Shown: positions 59,667 to 64,000 of the stretch, in pieces
How positions within the stretch are numbered: the stretch's first letter is position 1
Layout: every line of letters starts with the position of its first letter
From: Balanoglossus misakiensis
Taxonomy: Eukaryota; Hemichordata
Length of the DNA stretch: 64,000 nucleotides
NCBI GenBank assembly: GCA_040954595.2
Contig: CM082596.2
Location: forward strand, 7,440,001 to 7,504,000
Reading direction: 5' to 3'
The notes under the pieces: model-generated
Seen by the model: the letters and a program-made list of their open reading frames with translations, nothing else
Database searches by the model: none
Told to the model about the DNA's origin: nothing
Position numbers and translations under genes: made by a program

Positions 59667-62600
59667 CTGTCACGAAGAAGAAATCAACAGATTCAGTCAA
59701 ATTTGACGATATTTCCACAGTGTAACCACGATGAAATCAGAGATCCCAGCGTTCAGGTTTGTGTCTAATACGCAATTACATTAACACTATTGAACTGAAA
59801 ACCCTACGGAACACTCTTAAAATTTACACATCCCGCTGGTTCCATTTAATCGCGGGGGTCATGCCATGATAAATGAGGGACTCCTATGTGACAATACAAA
59901 ACTCAAAGTGTATGTTTGCTTTGAAAATCACTCTTACAAGTACATTGTTTTGTATACACGAGTGAAACAAAGTAAAAGAACATGCAATTGATAATTTCAA
60001 TGACCCAAAAATAAAAATTCAAATCAAACAGTAAAACAACCTGTTACCATATCCCTCGTTTTGGCCGGTGGCCAAGAACGCCACACTCCCTCAAAGTAAC
60101 AAATTCCAGCTTATGTGCTTTAGCAGATTATTTGCTATAAAATCTTTTCAGGTCTGGGTATAGGGGGCCATTTTTAAATTGAACGCTCTCTTTACAAATG
60201 GAGACCAGTGTAATCTCCTCTTCTAAATAAGACATTAGGTCTCTTTTATAGTCTCTTTTAGGAACTCTTTCATCGAACAAACATTTAAATGGCAAACAAT
60301 GTTGTAATCAGGGAAAGTTTTTCCTGCAAATTAACATGCACCGTTCAAACTCATTCTGACCAATTTACCTGCAGTTTTCCTACTTTTTCAAAAGTTTGTT
60401 TTCTAGATGAAAAGTTTGGTACTGAATGTAGACTTGCATTAACAATTCAGACCATCTTAAAATATTCAACCTGTTATTTAAATTTTTATGAAAAAAAGTC
60501 TGGGCTGTCGCAAAATCTCAAATTGTATTTGTACATCAATGACGATACAGTATGGATGATCTTTAAGAAAAATATACAGCGTTTTTATCGCTTGTTAAAA
60601 ATTTGTACAATATGGGAACATTGGGTTTGCTGAATTGTGTGTGAGCCACTGAAATGATCGATGGCCTTTTATTTCAAGCCCTGTTTGAAAACAACTGTGA
60701 GAGAGTTCATGCCATGGTTTGGCTCTGTTTGTATTTGTGTGTTTTTGTACATGTGCACTGGACAATGAATGAAAAGAAATGACAAAAATATTTACTTGCT
60801 TTACACCATCTCAACAAAAACACTGTTCTGGTCGGATAATGTAGTGGAATGATGACTATGTCTATGATCTTGAACCTGAATGTCATGTGCAGCACAAAAC
60901 TACGGGCCAGAGACACGCACGCACTCCCTGACCTTGTCTTTAAGTTGAAGTTCAACACCTCAAAAGTCTGACCTTCAAACCTGACAGAAGCTACCCCCCA
61001 CTACAAGTATAATGACCTCTTCAATGTAAGAGTAGAGTCACCGAATGATACTGCGCAGATTGCGTTTCCTAGCTACCACTTCAGTTGCCGCGGGAACACA
61101 TCTTAATTGTTATGTCTACATGATCCTATCACTTACTGAACAAATTGTATGTGATAACATTACAAGCAGATAGTCAACATCCCTGGACAAATTTCAATGA
61201 ATATGAAATGTGTTTAATTAATTTAACAGTAAAATTATTATTCTGATTTTCCTGTTTGTTTTGATATAATCAAATTTTCATTTGTGACATGAAAGAAGTT
61301 GTCATTGTGAAAAATCAAGAAAGATGAATGGGCATATCCAATATAAAATGTTTGATCAGTCAACCCACTTACTGTTAGTTCTGTCAATGACAATTTCAAA
61401 TATTTAGTTTTAACTGACAGACTCCTGCATCTATGCCCCAGTTGTACAACTACTCAATATTCATGCATGTAAGGTCATCGCCATGGCAGCATACATCTAA
61501 CAATCATTACAATTATTAATATGATACAAAAACAGCCTGGAACATATTACAAAAACTGTAGTAAGTCAAATGGGTTCAAATAATAAGAAAAGTGCAAGTT
61601 TTGGTACACATCCTATTTTTAACCCTTTCAAACTTCCAAATGACATCCTCAGGAGGTCAGGGTTCAATGGTTGAGAGTGGACAATATAAACTGACAAGTA
61701 TCTTCTTTCCAAGGTTCTTTTACGAACACTACTTCTTTTCACCGATGTGACAAAGAAACGATACAACCATTCTTCGGGTGAGTCGGCCGTTACACAACCT
61801 ACCCTTGGAGGTTGGGACAGTGACAATACTGAATGAATTACACAAGCAGATTACTGACACAGGGACTTTCAAAACTCAAGGAATTACAACATCTAATATC
61901 TACCGGTATTTTAAAGGTATACAGTCACGTCCAATTTACATACGCCCATATATGGCTGAAATGGCGTATTTGAGCGTTCTTAAGAACATATTTTGGCGCT
62001 CTTTTTTTCGCGTGTGCCACCCACTGAAAATCTGTGATTGGCTAGATCTCAATTTGCCATGGTAACTATAGCTATTTTTCCATAGGTGACCGTATACCTT
62101 TAACGGTAAACCTGCAAAAAAATCTTTTGAACTTCTCATTTTGCCTCGAAGTTAACATTGGCACTGGTTCCAACGTCCCACCTTTTATTGACTGCAGTGT
62201 TAGTTCGTTTTAAAGAGAAGTTTTTAGAGCTTGTCTTTTGAAACCTTGGCCGAGACCATTGTGGCGTCAATGTCAGGTCAAAGGTCACACACCCCTTGCT
62301 TAGCTACACTTCCTGTTTATCATTGCTGGGATACAGCTAGCCCATTAGTTGAGACCTCTCCTGGATAAATGTTTTATTTATTGTGAAAATTAAGTAGCAG
62401 AAAATTTTCCAACTGGAAATAAATACAACTTAATCATTATCATGATTAACTTAAGTGGTGAGTTATTCAAATTTACTGTGCATTGACCAAGACAAATAGA
62501 TACTGGCAGATATAACATTATTTGATTTTGCAGATAACTCACTTGAGCCATAGTACTGGACTATAATGGAATTAATCATTTTTAATTAGGAGTGAATATT

Positions 62601-64000
62601 CTATTGCATGGAGATTGTTGTGTCTTGTTATAAATTCGGTCGGAGGTGGGTTTTTTTGTTTTCTGCTAACACCAACGCTTTGAGTTGACACAAATTGTCC
62701 AAACTATCAGTATTCAAATTCATACTGTGAAAATGATTGGTCTAAAAAACAATTGTGCAAACACACTGGTGTCGACATAATAGTGCAACCATCACCAGGG
62801 AATATTTCACAGTTGTCTGATCATTGCTAAGAGACCTGGGCATTGACTGCAGCTCGACACAATTGAGTCTGACAAACATGTCATCAGTATTCAGTAAGTC
62901 AAACAGGGCTCACAGAGAATGTTTGTAAGGCATCTTTCAATTCTATCAGATTGGATTTAGGAATGAGTTGATGACAACTTCAATGAACATGATGCTGAAT
63001 GTACAATTACACAAAAACTCCAAAAGAACAGAATATGTATTTTCATGAGTCAGAACTAATATCAAGTTAACGAAGTGAACAGTAAAAATGTAAGACTATG
63101 TTCATTTACTGCAATAAAGCCAAATTTATACTTTCTTTTTTTTCATGTTGGTCAAACTTAAGATATAAATTTGGAAAATATTAAGCAGTCACTATGAATC
63201 CTGTCTTCAAAATTTAAAACAAGACATCCAGAATGTTGAGTAGAAATAAACTTAAATTTGAGAGTTGTTTTCGATAGACCGACAGAGTCTTCTATACTGT
63301 TAGATCTACTCAGACCTTAATTCTCTTTGTGTACGTGTATGTCTAACTGGTGTTTTTGTTTGGTAACCATTACTGAAACCTGTTCATTCACTTGTGACAA
63401 ACAGTGTCACAATGTGGCTAGAGTTTAACCACACAGTAATACACACCTTGTTCACACACACATTTGGTCTGTCTCCACACTTGTACTTTAATTCAGTGTC
63501 TGGGCACGGTCGCTTGACGTGAAGGGCTGATGCAACTCAAACTTGTACGAACAATGCTTTTGTCTAATCTGTGCCCAAAATCAACAGTGAGAGTAAACCA
63601 GACTGTAATGTGTCCTCACACATAGCCCAGCCACCTCAAATACACTTAACACACCCCATACTCAGACCAAACTGGTCAAACTCCAGCATATCTGTATATT
63701 GGTTATTTTGAGCTGACTTTTAACCTGCACACCTACTCAGGGCAAACATAAAAACTCTAGTCTGATTATATGTAACTGCTAGCATATGGTATATTAATTT
63801 GTAAAACAGCAATAACAAGTCTAAACGAAATCAACAGGTGGCATTAATGAAACGAACATCACCAACTTGTCAAATTCTACAGGTAAAATCAAGTTATGAT
63901 GGAGTGAAATAAATAAACTCCCAAATTCCAATGATTCGAAGACTTCAATATGTATGTATCATTGTGATCGAAGGAATTTTTTTATCAAAGAGCATTGACT
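59667..64000. other. No gene seen apart from one MITE
   Basis: The 5' exons of the coiled-coil gene should lie here or beyond the window, but I could not identify them. Open frames at 60289-60633 (plus) and 61566-61826 (minus) have no recognisable domain. The stretch 62110-64000 is AT-rich and shows nothing I can name. Confidence 0.4.
61911..62103 (+). mobile_element. TTAA-type MITE, family 1, copy 7
   Basis: A well-preserved copy: TTAAAGGTATACAGTCACG on the left, GGTGACCGTATACCTTTAA on the right, full interior with CATATATGGCTGAAATGGCG and AATCTGTGATTGGCTAGATC. Best representative of the family with copy 2. Confidence 0.9.

Noticed and set aside
60289-60633. 114-codon plus-strand open frame
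   Set aside because: No recognisable domain, no splice evidence and AT-rich composition like the surroundings.
61778-62065. Peptide resembling [12 protein letters not shown]..., seen in several places
   Set aside because: It recurs because it lies inside the family 1 MITE; no copy has an intact coding structure.

Overview
This is a gene-sparse stretch of animal nuclear DNA. It is moderately AT-rich, has short exons with GT-AG introns and few long open frames, and is full of microsatellites and small inverted-repeat elements. The two recognisable genes are a Golgi GRASP protein and a sperm-flagellum coiled-coil protein, so the source is a metazoan. A single GORASP gene and the dense TTAA-flanked MITEs suggest a marine invertebrate such as an amphioxus, hemichordate or lophotrochozoan; the species cannot be fixed from the sequence. 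All the gene models I can support lie on the minus strand.

Layout. 1-10 kb: no convincing gene; MITEs, a long ATGT tract and poly-G/C runs. 10.3-11.6 kb: two phase-compatible exons of a multi-pass, tetraspanin-like membrane protein. 12.96 kb: a strong miRNA-like hairpin. 19.2-23.4 kb: a complete eight-exon GORASP (GRASP55/65) gene. 25.0-25.5 kb: a small two-exon hydrophobic protein. 26.2-40.9 kb: four tandem paralogs (A-D) of a family I do not recognise. 43.4-48.6 kb: a tentative three-exon secreted protein. 50.0-59.7 kb: at least twelve exons of a FLACC1/ALS2CR12-like coiled-coil gene, with a 30-bp tandem repeat at its 3' end. 59.7-64 kb: no gene seen; one well-preserved MITE.

The most interesting system is the A-D cluster. 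Each gene has the same three-exon plan. A 7-15 codon first exon encodes a likely lipid anchor (MGNKCCCC, MGCLYSVLCPFLDCF, MWCIGCC, MGCGSSSSTKTDSGR) and ends at a phase-0 intron. A 72-83 codon helical exon carries an invariant PFN and ends at a phase-1 intron. The last exon opens with [YF]PN[LM].L and is mostly helical. Three of the four proteins end in an acidic dileucine-type signal (ExxxLL or ExxxLI). I infer a family of lipid-tethered, membrane-peripheral proteins, probably trafficked through endosomes, whose membrane anchors have diversified by exon-1 change after tandem duplication.

At least six families of short non-autonomous DNA elements occur, three of them inserted at TTAA. Many sit in introns of the genes above, and two copies of one family lie within about 25 bp of splice donors.
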